Shown piece after piece: positions 8,637-17,431 of a DNA stretch of 33,351 bases. Within the stretch, counting starts at the first letter, position 1, and every line of letters begins with the position of its first letter. Both the position numbers and the translations under genes were made by a program. The DNA is from Rhodocyclaceae bacterium (lineage in GTDB: Bacteria; Pseudomonadota; Gammaproteobacteria; Burkholderiales; Rhodocyclaceae): positions 1-33,351 of the forward strand of contig JAKLLG010000020.1 in assembly GCA_023150275.1 (NCBI GenBank). The letters run 5' to 3'. The notes beneath the pieces were generated by a model. It did not search any database, was not told the DNA's origin, and saw nothing but the letters and a program-made list of their open reading frames with translations.

Positions 8637-9353
8637 CTAGGCCGCTTTCGTCGGCTCTGGTTTGCTTTGCTGCACTTGCAACAACTGGAACTGGGGCAGC
8701 GGTGCGCGCAAGCCGCCCAGCAGGAACGGCATGACGCGCGCTTCCAGCAGCTGGGCGGCGTCAGGCCCATCGTTGTTCATATCGACTTCGCACCCGGTAA
8801 TCACCTGCAGCGCATCCGTACCGGCAATTGCGTAGGACATCGCCCCGAGCATCAGATGGAAGCGCCAGATGATCTCTTCCGGCGGCACCTCGGGCAACGC
8901 CCGGAACAGCGCCTTCTTGTAGCGCTCGATCACTTCGGCGTACTCGCCGGCGAAGAAGGCGCGAATGAAATCGGCGGGTTCGGTCAGCGTGCGTCCCAGC
9001 AGGCGCAGGAAGGTCATCCCCCCCAGCGATTGGTCACGGCCCATTTTCAGCAGCGTGCCGAAAAAGGCTTCAAGAATCGCAGACGGCTTGAGTGCGCCAC
9101 CCTGCGCCTCGGCTTCCAACGCATCCAGGGCACGCAGCCGCTCCGCGTTCAGCCAGTTGAGACGACGGCGGAAGACTTCGCGCAGCAGTGCTTCCTTCGA
9201 ACCGAAGTGGTAGTTCACTGCCGCCAGATTGACGCCGGCCTCGCCGGTAATCATGCGCATCGACGTGCCCTCGTAGCCGCTCTCCATGAAGAGGCGCTCG
9301 GCTGCATCGAGGATGCGCTCGCGGGTATCGGGCTGCGTTCTGGTTTCGCTCAT
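8637..9353 (-). CDS. psrA: TetR-family fatty acid regulator, PsrA-like
   Basis: This 238-residue repressor has an N-terminal TetR helix-turn-helix (about residues 10-55): ERILDAAERLFMESGYEGTS, then the recognition segment GVNLAAVNYHFGSKEALLREVF. As far as I recall, the latter is nearly the same as in Pseudomonas PsrA. The C-terminal ligand domain has FLRLLGR and WRFHLMLGAMSYAIAG, also PsrA-like. PsrA proteins are released from DNA by long-chain acyl compounds and control beta-oxidation genes. I chose ATG 9353 over an in-frame TTG at 9386 because the TTG lies inside the operator and too close to the promoter. The ATG lacks a good Shine-Dalgarno sequence. The gene leads directly into fadE, 20 nt away, and reads away from the Atm1-like exporter gene. 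It probably represses its own operon. Confidence 0.87.
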   Translation of the reverse strand: MSETRTQPDTRERILDAAERLFMESGYEGTSMRMITGEAGVNLAAVNYHFGSKEALLREVFRRRLNWLNAERLRALDALEAEAQGGALKPSAILEAFFGTLLKMGRDQSLGGMTFLRLLGRTLTEPADFIRAFFAGEYAEVIERYKKALFRALPEVPPEEIIWRFHLMLGAMSYAIAGTDALQVITGCEVDMNNDGPDAAQLLEARVMPFLLGGLRAPLPQFQLLQVQQSKPEPTKAA

Positions 9354-9383
9354 GATTCGTCGGTTAGGAGTTCCGGGGTAATT

Positions 9384-9397
9384 CAAACGTTCGTTTC
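9384..9397 (-). promoter_or_regulatory. PsrA-type operator overlapping the psrA transcription start
   Basis: The site reads GAAAC-GAAC-GTTTG on the minus strand. It fits the published PsrA pattern (C/G)AAAC-N2-4-GTTT(G/C) at every position. It begins one base after the -10 element of the psrA promoter, so bound repressor would cover the start point. This makes autoregulation likely and supports the PsrA assignment. Confidence 0.78.
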
Positions 9398-9398
9398 A

Positions 9399-9427
9399 AT
9401 CTTATGTCTGATGTTTCGGAAAGGCAA
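9399..9427 (-). promoter_or_regulatory. sigma70-type promoter of psrA-fadE operon
   Basis: The minus strand has a -35 TTGCCT (9427-9422), a 17-bp spacer and a -10 TAAGAT (9404-9399). The predicted start falls near 9392, inside the PsrA operator, about 39 nt upstream of the chosen ATG. Confidence 0.65.
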
Positions 9428-9578
9428 GTGTTTTTTTGTCGTGCGGCACGCCTCATCGTTCGACCCTGATTGGCGAAGCTGGTGCGACTGCATTGAGGTC
9501 ACTCCACGCCCCACCCTTCTGCCGGCGGCGCCGCACGTGCATACTCGGGGCTGCCAACTCGAACAAGAGCATCCTGAA

Positions 9579-11384
9579 ATGCGCCGAAACACCGCCCCCA
9601 AGCCCCCTCCCGGAGAAAAACTGAGCGAAAGCCACGCATGGGCGACCTTGCGCATGCTCTTCCCCTATCTGTGGCAATACCGTGGCCGCATGCTGCTCGC
9701 GCTTTCCTGCCTGGTCGGCGCCAAGCTTGCCAACGTTGCCGTACCGCTCGTCTTCAAGGAGATGATCGATGGCCTCTCCCCGGGCGAGCAGTTGCTGGCC
9801 TTGCCGGTGGGCCTGCTGCTCCTCTACGGTGCGCTGCGTTTTTCGACTTCGCTGTTTACCGAACTTCGCGAAATATTCTTTGCTCGCGTTACCCAGCAGG
9901 CCGTACGCAGGATCGCGCTCGAAGTCTTCCGGCATCTGCACGCCCTGTCGCTGCGCTTCCATCTCGAGCGGCAGACCGGCGGCGTATCGCGCGACATCGA
10001 GCGCGGCACACGTTCGATTTCCTCGCTGATCAGCTACACGCTGTACTCGATCCTGCCGACACTGGTCGAAGTAAGCCTGGTGCTCGGTATCCTGTTCGTG
10101 AAGTACGATGCCGTTTTCGCACTGATCACGGCAACCTCCCTGCTCGCCTACATCGTTTTCACCGTGCTTGTCAGCAACTGGCGTATCGCCATCCGGCGGG
10201 CGATGAACGATACCGATTCGGCCGCCAACACGCGTGCGGTCGACAGTCTGCTCAACTACGAGACGGTCAAGTACTTCAATAATGAAGAGTACGAGGCGCG
10301 TCGCTACGACGAACAACTGCGTAAATGGGAAGACGCGGCGACGACGAGCCAGACCTCTCTCTCGTGGCTCAATCTCGGCCAGCAGGCCATCATCGCCGTC
10401 GGCGTGACGGCGATGATGTGGCGTGCTGCGAGCGGCGTCGTTGATGGAACGATGACGATCGGCGATCTGGTGCTGGTCAACGCGTTCCTCATCCAGCTCT
10501 ACGTCCCGCTCAACTTTCTGGGCATCGTGTATCGGGAGATCCGCCAGGCACTCACCGACATCGAGCGCATGTTCAATCTGCTCGCAGTCAACCGCGAGGT
10601 TGCCGATGCCGCCGACGCCGAGGAACTCCCGGACGGCCCACTCGCCGTAAGCTTCGACCGCGTCTCTTTCGCCTATGACCGCGAACGGCCGATCCTGCAC
10701 GATGTTTCGTTCTCGATTGCCCCTGGCAAGCGCGTCGCGGTCGTCGGGCACTCCGGCGCCGGCAAATCCACACTGGCGCGCCTGCTCTTCCGCTTCTACG
10801 ATATCGACAGCGGCGCCATCATGATCGGCGGGAACGAAATCCGCAAGCTGAAGCAGAACAGCCTGCGCCAGGCCATCGGCATCGTGCCGCAGGACACTGT
10901 GCTGTTCAACGACACGATCCGCTACAACATTCGCTACGGGAGCCCCGATGCGAGCGATGCCGAGGTCGAGGCCGTCGCCCGCGCAGCGCAGTTGCACGAT
11001 TTCATCAGCAAGCTCCCCGAGGGTTACGAGAGCCGCGTCGGCGAGCGCGGACTAAAGCTCTCCGGCGGGGAAAAACAACGCGTGGCGATCGCACGAGCGC
11101 TGCTCAAGGACCCACCTATCCTCATTTTCGACGAAGCCACGTCAGCGCTGGATTCACAAACGGAGAAGGCGATCCAGGGCAGTCTCGAAGCGGCTGCGCG
11201 CGGGCGCACGACGCTGGTGATCGCGCATCGACTATCGACCGTGATGGATGCGGACGAGATTCTCGTCATGGACGGCGGCCGCGTCGTCGAACAGGGATCG
11301 CACAATGCCCTGCTCGCACAAGCGGGGCCCTACGCAGGAATGTGGCTGCTGCAACAACAGGAGGAGGCCGGGACTCGGCCGTGA
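9579..11384 (+). CDS. Atm1-type ABC exporter (fused membrane and ATPase domains)
   Basis: This 601-residue half-transporter should act as a homodimer in the inner membrane. Residues about 25-320 form the six-helix exporter domain, with the Atm1-like segments HLERQTGGVSRDIERGTR and NYETVKYFNNEEYEARRYD. The ATPase domain has Walker A GHSGAGKST (390-398), signature LSGGEKQR (494-501), Walker B ILIFDEAT (514-521) and the HRLSTV switch. Bacterial Atm1 proteins export glutathione-linked metals or persulfides. The reading frame stays open far upstream, antisense to psrA. I chose ATG 9579 because the protein upstream of it has no family similarity and the membrane domain starts about 25 residues after it. 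The Shine-Dalgarno is weak. The 181-nt gap to the psrA operator shows no clear plus-strand promoter. Its functional tie to the neighbours is unknown. Confidence 0.9.
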   Translation: MRRNTAPKPPPGEKLSESHAWATLRMLFPYLWQYRGRMLLALSCLVGAKLANVAVPLVFKEMIDGLSPGEQLLALPVGLLLLYGALRFSTSLFTELREIFFARVTQQAVRRIALEVFRHLHALSLRFHLERQTGGVSRDIERGTRSISSLISYTLYSILPTLVEVSLVLGILFVKYDAVFALITATSLLAYIVFTVLVSNWRIAIRRAMNDTDSAANTRAVDSLLNYETVKYFNNEEYEARRYDEQLRKWEDAATTSQTSLSWLNLGQQAIIAVGVTAMMWRAASGVVDGTMTIGDLVLVNAFLIQLYVPLNFLGIVYREIRQALTDIERMFNLLAVNREVADAADAEELPDGPLAVSFDRVSFAYDRERPILHDVSFSIAPGKRVAVVGHSGAGKSTLARLLFRFYDIDSGAIMIGGNEIRKLKQNSLRQAIGIVPQDTVLFNDTIRYNIRYGSPDASDAEVEAVARAAQLHDFISKLPEGYESRVGERGLKLSGGEKQRVAIARALLKDPPILIFDEATSALDSQTEKAIQGSLEAAARGRTTLVIAHRLSTVMDADEILVMDGGRVVEQGSHNALLAQAGPYAGMWLLQQQEEAGTRP

Positions 11385-11440
11385 GGCAGAAGAAAAGCCG
11401 CTATACTCAAGCACAGCATACTGACTTGCGGCACTGAGGG

Positions 11441-14400
11441 ATGATGGCAACGCAAGACGAACGCGGCCCGCATAATCGGCTTTCCAGAGGACTGGCTTCC
11501 TCCTGGTATCTGCCGCTTGCCGTATTCGTGCTGAGTGCGGCAATGACGGTCGGCGTGTATGCGTATCTCGACCACAAGGCCGAACTCGCCTGGCGTGCTG
11601 AAATCTCCCGCGACGCGGCGCTGATCACCAGCGAGGTACGCGACCGCCTGCGTACACACGCCCAGTTCCTGCGCGGCTTGCGCGCCTTTTTTGCTTCCAG
11701 CGACCAGGTCACGCTCACCGAGTGGGAACACTTCGTCGAACAGCTGCAACTGGAGCGAAACATTCCCGGTATCCAGGCCTACGGCTTTGCGCCTGCGCTT
11801 ACTCCGGACATGGTTCCCGCCTACATCTCGGCGCGGAAAAAAATGGACAAGGGCGACAGCGTACCGGGCTTCTCAATCCGGCCTGCCGGAACCGAAGGCG
11901 CACTGCTCCTGCCCGTCAGCTACATCGCGCCAGCTTCCGCGGCAAACCACACAGCTCTCGGATTCAATATCGTTACCGAATCCCGGCGCGCCGAGGCCGT
12001 CGGGATGGCACGCGATCGTGACGATGTCGCGCTCAGCCGGCGCATAGAGCTTGTGCAGGAAGGCGCGCTTGGCAATCGGCAGCCCGGCCTGCTAATGGTG
12101 CTGCCGATCTATCGACAGGGAATGGTGACGGCCAACATCGAACAGCGCCGCAAGGCGTTCGTTGGGATCGTTTATGCTGCCTACCGTGTCAGCGATTTCA
12201 TGCAGTCGCTGAACTATGCGAATAGCGGATTGCTCGCGCTACGCATTTTCGACGACGAAAACTTCAACAGCGAGCGCGCCGAGCAGAGTTTGACGCTTCT
12301 TTTTGATGGGGGCGTCGCGAACGACGCCGCAGTCATTGAAACACGGGAACTCGATTTCGGTCAGCGCAACTGGCAGCTGAGATTTTCCACCCGTGAGGGC
12401 GCCGCAAGGGATACCGGTCCGCTGTGGATGCTGATTTCGGGGCTGGTGGTAAGCGTGCTGCTCGCCATCGCCAGCCGTATCCAGAGTCTGTACCGGATAC
12501 GCGCCGAGAATCTGGCGCACGACATGACCCAGGAGTTGCGTCGCTCGGAGGAGCGTTTCAAGCTGGCCGCAGACGGTACAAACGACGGCATATGGGATCG
12601 TGATCTTGAGCACGGTACCGTCTGGCACTCCGACCGCCTGCGTCAGCTGCTCGGCTTCTCGCCCGAGACAAACACCGCCGATGTTGATTTTTTTCTTTCG
12701 CGTATCCATCCCGAAGACAAACCTGCGCTTGATGACGCGCTGCGCCGACATCTTCAGGACCGGAAGCCATATAGCGCTGACTATCGATTCCGCAAGGGCA
12801 ATGGCGAGTGGGCATGGTTCCGCTCTCATGGGCAAGGTGTCTGGAATGAGAATGGGCGGGCGATCCGCCTTGTCGGATCGATCTCCGACATCAGCAACCA
12901 GAAGGCTGCCGAAGACAAGATTGCGCATTACCGCGATTTTTTGCAAACAGTACTCAAGTTCATTCCGCACCCGGTGTTCGTAAAGAATCGCCAGCGAGAA
13001 TACATCGCGGTGAACTCGGCTTTTTGTCGGCTGCTCGGGCGCGATGAAGATGAGATCCTGGGCCAGATCGATCTCGGCAAGACGCCCATGGAAGAACGTA
13101 CCGCGCGGCGCGTTCGTGAGATGGATGAACTGGTTCTGGCGGGCGCGGGCGAGCAGGTCGACGAGCTCACGCTGAACTTGCGAACGGGAACGAGGACCGT
13201 CATCTCGCGCAAGGCGCTGGCAACAGATCCGGACGGAGAACCGATCCTGATCGGAACACTGACCGACATCACCGATCTACGCAGGGCCGAAAGCGACAGA
13301 CAGGCTGCGGACCGTCAACGCAAGGCAATCCTGGATGCTGCGACCGAGGTATCGATTGTTGCGACAGACACCGCCGGTACGATCAAGCTCTTCAATCGCG
13401 GTGCTGAAAAGATGCTTGGGTACCAAGCTGAAGAAGTTGTGGATCAGCAGACGCCGGCGCTGTTTCACCTCGCCGAGGAGGTGGAGGCGCAGGCCCGATT
13501 TCTATCTGCAGAGATCGGACGCCCAACCGAGAACTTCGAGGTTTTTGCCGCAATTCCCAAGCTGCATGGCGCCGAAAGCCGGGAGTGGACCTACGTGCGC
13601 AAGGATGGCCAACGGCTGTCGGTAAGCCTGGGCGTTACCGCTGTACGTGACGATCGTGGAAATATTTCCGGCTACCTCGGCATTGCAACCGACATCACCG
13701 CCCGCAAGCAAGCAACCGCAGCACTTGAACGCCAGACTGCGCAAATGAAGACGATCATCGAGCACATCCCGGGCGGGGTATCGCTGATCGATTCCGAGTT
13801 GCATTTCATCGTTGCGAATCGGGAACTGCAGAAGGTACTGGATTTTCCGGATTCGTTGTTTGCGTCGGGCTGGCCGTCACTGTACGAGGTTGCGCTGTTC
13901 AACGCCCGTCGCGGCGAATACGGTCCCGGCGATCCGGCGTCACTTGCAATGGCGGTCGTCGAGCGTGCGCGCAACAATCCGGCGGCACATTGCTTTGAAC
14001 GTACCCGCCCGAATGGCAGAACCATCGAGGTTCGAGGCGCACCGCTTCCCGACGGTGGTTTCGTGACGATCTACACGGACATCACTGAACGCAAGGCGGC
14101 CGAAGAGGAATTGCGGCATCACCGCGATCACCTGCAGGAACTGGTGGAAACCCGAACACAGGATTTGCGCATCGCAAAGGAAGCCGCAGAGCGCGCCAGC
14201 GAAGCGAAGTCGGAGTTTCTCGCGAACATGTCACACGAGTTGCGGACGCCGATGCATTCAGTATTGAGTTTCGCGAGCCTGGGAACAGAGAAAGCGCGAG
14301 CGCAACAGGCACAGAAGCTGGCCCACTATTTCGAGCGCATTCACCAAAGCGGCGAGCGCCTGCTGGCACTTCTCAACAATCTGCTTGACCTCTCGAAGCT

Positions 14401-14935
14401 CGAAGCTGGAATGATGCAGCTGAACCTGGTGTCCGTCGATCTGCAGACGCTCGTGCAGGAAGCGATCATGGAAAGTGAGGCTTGGGCGCAGGAACGTGGC
14501 GTCGTGCTGGTTCTGGGCAACATGACCGGATCACTGACCGCCACGGTGGACTCGGTACGGATCGGTCAGGTGATCCGCAATCTGCTATCGAATGCAATCA
14601 AGTTTTCGCCGCGGGACTCCCAGATACACGTCGATATCTGCGAGACTTATCTCGCCAACGGACGGCGTGCCGCAGATCCGGAAGATGTACCCGCCGCGAA
14701 AATTTCCGTTCGTGATAGCGGCGTCGGAATCCCGGAAGACGAACTGGCTTTAATTTTCGACAAGTTCGTGCAAAGTAGCAAGACAAAGACGGGCGCTGGA
14801 GGCACGGGCCTTGGGCTCTCGATCTGCCGCGAAATCGTGCTCGCCCATCATGGAGCAATTCGGGCATGTAATAATCCAGCAGGTGGTGCCTCGCTGATTG
14901 TGACACTCCCGCTGCAGGCTCGTTGGTCTTCCTAG
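11441..14935 (+). CDS. CHASE-PAS sensor histidine kinase
   Basis: This 1164-residue membrane sensor kinase has two transmembrane helices (about 24-43 and 328-346). They bracket a periplasmic CHASE domain with IPGIQAYGFAP near residue 109. Four PAS/PAC units follow at about 366-488, 498-617, 628-759 and 763-890. The HisKA domain has phosphoacceptor H932 in MSHELRTP. The ATPase domain has an N box near 1045, DSGVGIP near 1092 and GGTGLGLS near 1120. There is no receiver domain of its own; the phosphate acceptors are probably the two receiver proteins directly downstream, the first 16 nt away. The ligand of the CHASE domain is unknown. Two adjacent ATG codons (11441, 11444) could start it; GAGGG lies just before. 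It follows the Atm1-like gene by 56 nt with no terminator. Confidence 0.92.
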   Translation: MMATQDERGPHNRLSRGLASSWYLPLAVFVLSAAMTVGVYAYLDHKAELAWRAEISRDAALITSEVRDRLRTHAQFLRGLRAFFASSDQVTLTEWEHFVEQLQLERNIPGIQAYGFAPALTPDMVPAYISARKKMDKGDSVPGFSIRPAGTEGALLLPVSYIAPASAANHTALGFNIVTESRRAEAVGMARDRDDVALSRRIELVQEGALGNRQPGLLMVLPIYRQGMVTANIEQRRKAFVGIVYAAYRVSDFMQSLNYANSGLLALRIFDDENFNSERAEQSLTLLFDGGVANDAAVIETRELDFGQRNWQLRFSTREGAARDTGPLWMLISGLVVSVLLAIASRIQSLYRIRAENLAHDMTQELRRSEERFKLAADGTNDGIWDRDLEHGTVWHSDRLRQLLGFSPETNTADVDFFLSRIHPEDKPALDDALRRHLQDRKPYSADYRFRKGNGEWAWFRSHGQGVWNENGRAIRLVGSISDISNQKAAEDKIAHYRDFLQTVLKFIPHPVFVKNRQREYIAVNSAFCRLLGRDEDEILGQIDLGKTPMEERTARRVREMDELVLAGAGEQVDELTLNLRTGTRTVISRKALATDPDGEPILIGTLTDITDLRRAESDRQAADRQRKAILDAATEVSIVATDTAGTIKLFNRGAEKMLGYQAEEVVDQQTPALFHLAEEVEAQARFLSAEIGRPTENFEVFAAIPKLHGAESREWTYVRKDGQRLSVSLGVTAVRDDRGNISGYLGIATDITARKQATAALERQTAQMKTIIEHIPGGVSLIDSELHFIVANRELQKVLDFPDSLFASGWPSLYEVALFNARRGEYGPGDPASLAMAVVERARNNPAAHCFERTRPNGRTIEVRGAPLPDGGFVTIYTDITERKAAEEELRHHRDHLQELVETRTQDLRIAKEAAERASEAKSEFLANMSHELRTPMHSVLSFASLGTEKARAQQAQKLAHYFERIHQSGERLLALLNNLLDLSKLEAGMMQLNLVSVDLQTLVQEAIMESEAWAQERGVVLVLGNMTGSLTATVDSVRIGQVIRNLLSNAIKFSPRDSQIHVDICETYLANGRRAADPEDVPAAKISVRDSGVGIPEDELALIFDKFVQSSKTKTGAGGTGLGLSICREIVLAHHGAIRACNNPAGGASLIVTLPLQARWSS

Positions 14936-14951
14936 CGTTCCGGAGCCGAAC

Positions 14952-15863
14952 ATGGAAACGAACTCTGGTATTCAGCGCCTACTCGTCGTCGATGACGAAC
15001 CCTTCAACCTTGAGATCATCGGGGAGTACCTGTCCGACGAGGGGGTCGTTTTCGACACCGCGGACAATGGCGAACACGCTTGGCAGATGCTGCAGGGATC
15101 AGCGACGTATTCACTCGTTCTGCTCGACCGGATGATGCCGGTACTCGATGGAATCAGCCTCCTCCGCCGGATGAAGACGGATATGCGCCTTTCCGGGTTA
15201 CCCGTCATCATGCAGACTGCTGCAGGCAACCCTGAACAGGTCAGGGAAGGGCTCGCCGCAGGCGCTTATTACTATCTGATCAAGCCGTATGAGCGCGAGT
15301 CGCTGCTCAGCATCGTACGCAGCGCACTTGCCGATGCTTCGGCACGACAAGATCTCAAGCGCCGGCTCGATGAGCATGCGAGTGCCTTGCAGCTCATGAC
15401 TGGCGGTGAATTCTGCCTGCGCGCCATCGAGGAGGCGGGGGCGCTCGCCGCGTTTCTTGCACAGGCGTGCCCGCAGCCGGAGGCGGCGGCGCTGACGCTC
15501 GCGGAACTTCTGGTCAATGCGATCGAGCACGGAAATCTCGGTATCTCCTATGCAGAAAAGTCGCAGTTGCGACGAGAAGAGCGCTGGAATGAAGAGGTTG
15601 CCTTGCGTGCCTCGCTACCTGCCAACATCGAGAAGCGCGTTCGCGTCAGCTTGAACCGTTCAGGGAAAACGGTTCAGGTTCGGATCGAGGATGAAGGCCC
15701 AGGCTTCGACTGGCTGCGCTATCTGGAGTTTGATCCCGAGCGCGCATTCGATCCAAACGGTCGTGGCATCGCCCTGGCAAGGATGTCCGGGGCCGCTCGT
15801 GTCGAATATCAGGGATGCGGCAACACCGTCGTGCTGCACATGAACAACCAGCCTCAAGATTGA
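14952..15863 (+). CDS. receiver domain fused to RsbW-like ATPase (serine kinase type)
   Basis: In this 303-residue protein, residues 1-125 are a response-regulator receiver with acidic DD at 14-15, phosphoacceptor D59 in LVLLDRMMP and K111 in LIKPYE. Residues about 150-298 form an HATPase_c_2 domain of the anti-sigma kinase kind: N box ELLVNAIEHGN (185-195), DEGPGF (247-252) and NGRGIALAR (269-277). A 30-residue charged insert lies between the N box and DEGPGF. There is no DNA-binding domain and no HisKA. Proteins of this kind phosphorylate STAS antagonists or sequester a sigma or anti-sigma partner. The CHASE-PAS kinase upstream and the SpoIIE phosphatase 15 nt downstream suggest a partner-switching circuit controlled by phosphorelay. 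GGAG precedes the ATG. Serine kinase activity is inferred, not shown. Confidence 0.88.
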   Translation: METNSGIQRLLVVDDEPFNLEIIGEYLSDEGVVFDTADNGEHAWQMLQGSATYSLVLLDRMMPVLDGISLLRRMKTDMRLSGLPVIMQTAAGNPEQVREGLAAGAYYYLIKPYERESLLSIVRSALADASARQDLKRRLDEHASALQLMTGGEFCLRAIEEAGALAAFLAQACPQPEAAALTLAELLVNAIEHGNLGISYAEKSQLRREERWNEEVALRASLPANIEKRVRVSLNRSGKTVQVRIEDEGPGFDWLRYLEFDPERAFDPNGRGIALARMSGAARVEYQGCGNTVVLHMNNQPQD

Positions 15864-15878
15864 AGTAGAAACATACGA

Positions 15879-17423
15879 ATGGATACCTCGCTGAAGCTTC
15901 GCGTCCTCACTGTGGACGACAATCGGACCAACCTCCAGATTCTGGAAGTATTTCTCAAGAAGCTGGGACACGAAGCGATTGCTGCCGAGAACGGGGCCAT
16001 CGCCGTGGCCAAGTATCTTGAACATCGTCCGGACCTGATCCTGATGGACATCATGATGCCCGTGATGGATGGACTGGAGGCGACCCGACGCATACGCGAA
16101 ATCCCAACCGAGCGATGGGTGCCCATCATCTTTCTGTCAGCGCTTGATCGGGACGAGAATCTTGTGGGCGGCCTGGAGGCCGGCGGTGACGATTATCTGT
16201 CGAAGCCGATCAACTTCGTTGTCCTTGAAGCGAAGATGCGCTCGATGCAACGGACCTTGCTGATGCAACAGCAGGTTGCGGACGCGTTGCACCGCCTGCA
16301 AACGATCTCTGATAACGTTCTCGAAGCCATCATCACGATTGACGCCCAGGCAACGATCATCAACTGCAATCATGCCGTCGAGACCCTGTTCGGCTATTTA
16401 CCGGAGGAACTGCTCGGACAGAACGTCAAACTGCTGTGCCCGGAGCCCTATCGCAGCGAACATGATGGCTACGTCCGCGAGTATGTCAGCGGCGGGCCGC
16501 CACGCATCATCGGTCTTCCTCGCGAAGTACCTGCGCAGCGACGCGACGGAACAACATTCCCGGCCGAGTTGACCGTCAGCGAGGTCCGACTGGAACACAA
16601 GCGCATTTTCATTGGCGTCATTCGGGACATCAGTGAACGTAAGCGCACGGAGCGACTTCTTCGCGAGAACGCCGAGCGTCTGCAGTCCTACCATGACGCT
16701 ACTGAGTCGGAGAACCAACTCGCGCGGGCACTGATAGAGCGGCAACTGATGCGGCCGGAACTCGATGATCCACTTGTCAGCTACTGGTTGATGCCGGCAC
16801 AGAATTTCAGTGGAGACGTACTCGCGGCGAGCCGTTCCGCTTCTGGAAACCTGTATACGCTGCTTGCCGATGCGACCGGCCACGGGCTGACCGCTGCGAT
16901 CAGTACGGTTCCCGTACTCACGCTTTTCTATCGCATGGCAACCCAGGATGCACCTCTGGCCGACATGATCGAAGAGATCAACCAGCATTTGCGCGAATCA
17001 ATGCCGGTCGGACGCTTTGTCGGCGTCACACTGACGAAAATCGATAGTAAGCAGCGTCGTGGGGAAATCTGGATCGGCGGCATGCCGGATGCCATTCTCG
17101 TCGATGAATATGGGAGTTCAACAGGTCGTTTCAGCTCCAAGGAACTCCCGTTGGGGATCGTCGATAGTAACGCTATCGATTCGACGCCAGCGATTTTTAC
17201 CTGGGAGTCGTCATGCCAACTGGTGCTCTATTCGGACGGGCTGCTGGAAGCGCAGAATGAGAAAGGCGAGCAGTTCGGCGAAGCGCGTCTGCTCACTGCC
17301 ATGCACGGCGCACAAACCGGGGGCAAGCGTGATGCCGTTCAGACAGCGCTTTTGGAGCATCTGAACGGACTTGAGTCGCAGGACGACGTGTCGCTGCTCG
17401 TGGTCTCCTGCCCGGTCTCGTAG
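15879..17423 (+). CDS. receiver-PAS-SpoIIE (PP2C) phosphatase response regulator
   Basis: This 514-residue protein has three parts. A receiver (1-130) has DD at 13-14, D57 in LILMDIMMP and K109 in YLSKP. A PAS/PAC unit (about 137-257) ends in IRDISERKRTE. A coiled linker is followed by a PP2C/SpoIIE serine phosphatase (about 300-512). The phosphatase metal ligands are in place: D313 (NFSGDV), D331 (DATGHG), D453 (YSDG) and D502/D503 (DDVS). It should remove phosphate from a serine on a STAS-type antagonist, opposing the RsbW-like protein encoded just upstream. The PAS domain suggests a second cytoplasmic input besides phosphorylation. It is the last plus-strand gene of the cluster and ends 8 nt from the convergent chemotaxis gene. 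An alternative is a stand-alone stress phosphatase with a distant partner. Confidence 0.92.
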   Translation: MDTSLKLRVLTVDDNRTNLQILEVFLKKLGHEAIAAENGAIAVAKYLEHRPDLILMDIMMPVMDGLEATRRIREIPTERWVPIIFLSALDRDENLVGGLEAGGDDYLSKPINFVVLEAKMRSMQRTLLMQQQVADALHRLQTISDNVLEAIITIDAQATIINCNHAVETLFGYLPEELLGQNVKLLCPEPYRSEHDGYVREYVSGGPPRIIGLPREVPAQRRDGTTFPAELTVSEVRLEHKRIFIGVIRDISERKRTERLLRENAERLQSYHDATESENQLARALIERQLMRPELDDPLVSYWLMPAQNFSGDVLAASRSASGNLYTLLADATGHGLTAAISTVPVLTLFYRMATQDAPLADMIEEINQHLRESMPVGRFVGVTLTKIDSKQRRGEIWIGGMPDAILVDEYGSSTGRFSSKELPLGIVDSNAIDSTPAIFTWESSCQLVLYSDGLLEAQNEKGEQFGEARLLTAMHGAQTGGKRDAVQTALLEHLNGLESQDDVSLLVVSCPVS

Positions 17424-17431
17424 TCGAGGCG

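Noticed and set aside
9354..9386. TTG start for psrA at 9386
   Set aside because: It falls within the operator, only about 6 nt from the predicted transcription start, and the added residues are not part of the TetR fold.
8667..9578. Open 5' extension of the Atm1-like reading frame, antisense to psrA
   Set aside because: The extra 304 residues are rich in His, Arg and Gln and look like a shadow of psrA. The exporter family starts near ATG 9579.
11402..11407. TATACT as a -10 element for the histidine kinase gene
   Set aside because: No acceptable -35 hexamer lies 16-18 bp upstream. The gene may be read through from the exporter gene.
17161..17179. TCGATAG-N5-CTATCGA inverted repeat, with TCGATAGTAA repeated at 17041
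   Set aside because: Both copies lie inside the phosphatase coding sequence at codons for ordinary Ile-Asp-Ser or similar residues. This is likely chance.
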